Origin: Nocardioides sp. PD653-B2 | GTDB taxonomy: Bacteria > Actinomycetota > Actinomycetes > Propionibacteriales > Nocardioidaceae | Direction of reading: 5' to 3' | Length of the DNA: 64,000 nucleotides | NCBI RefSeq assembly: GCF_002117935.1 | Contig: NZ_BDJE01000026.1 | Coordinates: 62,001 to 126,000 of the forward strand | Shown: positions 61,936 through 64,000 of the stretch, piece by piece | Numbering within the stretch: position 1 is the first letter of the stretch | Layout: each line of letters opens with the position of its first letter | Notes under the pieces: generated by a model | What the model was told of the DNA's origin: nothing | What the model saw: only the letters and a program-made list of their open reading frames with translations | The model's database searches: none | Translations under genes and position numbers: made by a program

Positions 61936-62651
61936 CAGCGGCCGATCGCGATCACGGGGCGCCGGTCCGGGTCGAGCCGGCCCATCAGCGACCTGATGAA
62001 CCAGGCGGGCGCGCTCACGCACCCGGCCGTCGCGCCGGAGCCGTTGACGTGCAGGAAGATCCCGGCGCCGCGGTGGCGGACCTGCTGGAGGTTGAAGCTG
62101 GTGACGATCGACCACTCGTACTGCGTCGGGTAGTCGGTGAGGCGCTCCGAGCCGTTGGGGTCGCTGACCGGCAGCCGCCACCGGAAGCCGCCCTGGCGCT
62201 GGTTGCGGTAGCGGTTGTAGTGGGCCGAACCGTTGTCCTCGACCCAGAAGTCGCCGCGCCGGATCTTCCGGTAGGCGATCTCCCACGAGTCGCTGCGCGG
62301 GTGGGTGCCGAAGGCCGAGGGCAGGTCGTAGGTGCCGAGCGGGGTGGTGCCGGTGCCCTGGTGGCGACGACGGCCGACGACCAGGCCGCCGTACCCGATC
62401 CGGCCGTCGGCAGCCTGCATCTGCTGCTGCCAGCGGCCGCCGCGCAGCACCCACCAGGTGATCCGGGCGCGGTAGCCGGTGGTGTGGTTGGCGGTGACGA
62501 CCTGGGTGGTGCCGTCGCGGAGCCGGACGTCGACCCCGTCGAGGCGGACGTGCTGCGGCGCGGCAGCGGCCCGCTGGGGGGTCGCGGGGTGCGCGTCGGC
62601 CGGGACGGGCAACAGCACGAGCGCCGCGAGGGCCAGCAGGAGCTTCTTCAC
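61935..62651 (-). CDS. L,D-transpeptidase-family (YkuD-like) secreted protein
   Basis: 238 residues. Signal peptide (KKLLLALAALVLLPVPADA), middle domain with TWWVLRGGRWQQQMQAADG, and the catalytic motif FLHVNGSGATAGCVSAP (His...Gly-Cys). The family crosslinks peptidoglycan between meso-DAP residues or cleaves it. GTG at 62651 overlaps the ligase stop by 4 nt; its own stop overlaps the polymerase start. An envelope gene inserted between two DNA repair genes in one operon is odd. Confidence 0.85.
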   Translation of the reverse strand: MKKLLLALAALVLLPVPADAHPATPQRAAAAPQHVRLDGVDVRLRDGTTQVVTANHTTGYRARITWWVLRGGRWQQQMQAADGRIGYGGLVVGRRRHQGTGTTPLGTYDLPSAFGTHPRSDSWEIAYRKIRRGDFWVEDNGSAHYNRYRNQRQGGFRWRLPVSDPNGSERLTDYPTQYEWSIVTSFNLQQVRHRGAGIFLHVNGSGATAGCVSAPAWFIRSLMGRLDPDRRPVIAIGR

Positions 62652-63577
62652 AGGTCCTCCGGAGTGAGGTCGGCGCGGACGCCCTGGTAGGACGGCTGCC
62701 TGAGCCGGGAGTACCCACGCCCGTGCGTGTCGATGTCGACGACCAGCACCGGCTCGAGCCAGCGGGTGCCGGCGGCGTCGACCCGCGGCACCTCGTCGGC
62801 GAACGGGCTGTCGGCGCGGCCCAGGTCCGCGACGAGGTCGGTGAGGGCCCGGCTCTGCTTCGGTCCGATGCCGCTGCCCACCCGGCCGCGGTAGAGGAGC
62901 CCCTCGGGGGTCGGCTCCCCCACGAGCAGCGCCGCGAGCCGGTCGGTCGTGCCCTCCTGCGGCCGCCAGCCGCCGACGACGTACGACAGCCGGTGCCGGT
63001 GCGCGAACTTCAACCAGTGGGGGGTGCGCTCGCCGAAGGTGTAGCGCGACGTGCGCCGCTTGCTCACGATGCCCTCGAGACCCTGCTCGAGGGTGGCGTC
63101 GAAGAGCATCGCGCCGTCGTCGTAGGAGGCCGGGACCTGCCAGGACCCGTCGATCTCCAGGCCGGCGAGCAGCTCGCGGCGCTTCTCGAGCGGCTCGGCG
63201 GTGAGGTCCCGCCCGTCGAGGCGCAGCAGGTCGAAGACCATGTAGATCGCGGGGACCGTCTCGGCGAGCCTGGCGACCGTGCGGGCGTTGCGCGCGTGCA
63301 TCCGCTCCTGCAGGGTGCGGAAGTCGGGCAGTCCGCGCTCGTTGAGCGCGATGATCTCGCCGTCGACGAGCAGGTCCCGGTCGCCGAGCGGGCTGGTCGA
63401 CAGCTCGGGCCAGGCGACGGTGATGACGTTCTCGTTGCGGCTGGTCATCCGCAGGGTGCCGGCCGCCGAGCCACGAGAGACGTCGGTCAGCGCGCGGACG
63501 CCGTCCCACTTCACCTCGTGCGTCCATGCGTCGCCGGGCGGCACGTGGGTGCCTCGGGTAGCCAGCATCGGACGCAT
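62648..63577 (-). CDS. ATP-dependent DNA ligase (LigC/LigD ligase type)
   Basis: 309 residues. Nucleotidyltransferase motif I with Lys23 in EVKWDGVRAL, motif III VFDLLRLDG, motif IV EGIVSKRR, motif V WLKFAHR, then an OB domain (GGWRPQEGTTDRLAALLVG). Seals nicks using ATP, in NHEJ or base repair. First gene of the three-gene overlapping operon. Its start lies only 9 bp from the divergent monooxygenase start. Confidence 0.93.
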   Translation of the reverse strand: MRPMLATRGTHVPPGDAWTHEVKWDGVRALTDVSRGSAAGTLRMTSRNENVITVAWPELSTSPLGDRDLLVDGEIIALNERGLPDFRTLQERMHARNARTVARLAETVPAIYMVFDLLRLDGRDLTAEPLEKRRELLAGLEIDGSWQVPASYDDGAMLFDATLEQGLEGIVSKRRTSRYTFGERTPHWLKFAHRHRLSYVVGGWRPQEGTTDRLAALLVGEPTPEGLLYRGRVGSGIGPKQSRALTDLVADLGRADSPFADEVPRVDAAGTRWLEPVLVVDIDTHGRGYSRLRQPSYQGVRADLTPEDL

Positions 63578-63586
63578 GGCGACATC

Positions 63587-64000
63587 ATGCCTTCCGTGAA
63601 CTCGACCGGTCCGCTCGACAATCCGCCGTACGCCGTGATCGGTGCCGGCCCCTCGGGCCTGGCCGCGGCCCGCAACCTGCAGCGTTTCGGCATCCCGTGG
63701 GTGGGCTACGAGCTGGCTGCCGGCGTCGGTGGGCTGTGGGACATCGAGGGCCCGCTGAGCACCGTCTACGAGTCGGCGCACCTGATCTCGTCGAAGCGGA
63801 CCACGGAGTTCACCGAGTTCCCGATGGGCGACGAGGTCGCCGACTACCCGTCGCACCGCGAGCTGCTCTCCTACTTCCGCGACTTCGCGTCGACGTACGA
63901 CCTCGCCGACGGGTTCTCCTTCGGCACCGAGGTGGTCGAGGCACGTCCCGAGGACGGCGGTTGGGTGGTGGTCAGCGACGGGCCGGGCGGGCGCCGGGAG
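63587..64000 (+). CDS. Flavin-containing monooxygenase, N-terminal part (runs off the window)
   Basis: 138 codons to the window edge. FAD fold PYAVIGAGPSGLAAARNLQRFG, then GVGGLWDIEGP and the FMO-type SKRTTEFTEFPMGDEVADYPSH in blocks, with YPSHRELLSYF. This is the start of an FMO/Baeyer-Villiger-like NADPH monooxygenase. ATG at 63587 or GTG eight bases later could be the start. The rest lies outside. Confidence 0.85.
   Translation, partial: MPSVNSTGPLDNPPYAVIGAGPSGLAAARNLQRFGIPWVGYELAAGVGGLWDIEGPLSTVYESAHLISSKRTTEFTEFPMGDEVADYPSHRELLSYFRDFASTYDLADGFSFGTEVVEARPEDGGWVVVSDGPGGRRE

Overview
The window is very GC-rich with tight gene packing, many GTG starts and 4-nt stop/start overlaps. It carries actinobacterial hallmarks: a tad pilus operon with two TadE-like genes and a TadG-like gene, a furA-katG pair, a c-di-AMP riboswitch ahead of an NlpC/P60 hydrolase, LigD-type polymerase and ligase genes on separate ORFs, and an ABC sugar importer with no ATPase gene of its own. 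I infer a soil actinobacterium of the Nocardioidaceae type. That is a judgement from gene content, not a database match.

Layout. 1-567: truncated XRE regulator and a 386-bp partial second copy of an arsR-sulP junction. 567-5607 (minus): GFA-domain protein and a tad/Flp pilus operon (tadA-tadB-tadC-flp-tadE-tadE-tadG). 5925-10637: putative aromatic ring-cleavage locus (cupin, C-C bond hydrolase, class II aldolase-like protein without the usual metal ligands, extradiol dioxygenase) with a GntR and a PadR regulator on the opposite strand. 10855-12917: intact arsR-sulP pair. 12928-26404 (minus): a roughly 13.5-kb run of eleven genes for uptake and non-phosphorylative catabolism of an L-fucose-type sugar: phytanoyl-CoA dioxygenase-like protein, sugar-binding lipoprotein, two permeases, GH31, L-fuconate dehydratase, GH127, FAH-family hydrolase, SDR, lactonase and LarA. 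A cyclase-family gene on the same strand and a divergent GntR regulator follow.

28490-35729: stress membrane protein, the 3' remnant of a GABA-type aminotransferase, a PuuB-like oxidase, a three-part sarcosine/opine/hydroxyproline-type dehydrogenase, an aldehyde dehydrogenase and a divergent TetR; this looks like amine catabolism. 35851-36721: SMR efflux pump and its TetR. 36802-49973: NCS1 permease with a tiny membrane partner, Lrp regulator, Rieske oxygenase, its reductase, NhaA, TetR, SDR, a DgcA-like flavoprotein, PucR, a second aldehyde dehydrogenase and a cupin; together these suggest N-demethylation of a betaine-like compound.

50252-64000: housekeeping and envelope genes: katG-furA, two small conserved proteins, a secreted GH6 enzyme, a TY-Chap-like protein, riboswitch-controlled NlpC/P60, HAD phosphatase, a two-component pair with a degenerate kinase, a SipW-like signal peptidase with a TasA-like secreted protein, and an overlapping ligase / L,D-transpeptidase / LigD-polymerase operon. 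The start of a flavin monooxygenase runs off the right edge. I saw no tRNA, rRNA, CRISPR array, transposase or phage gene.
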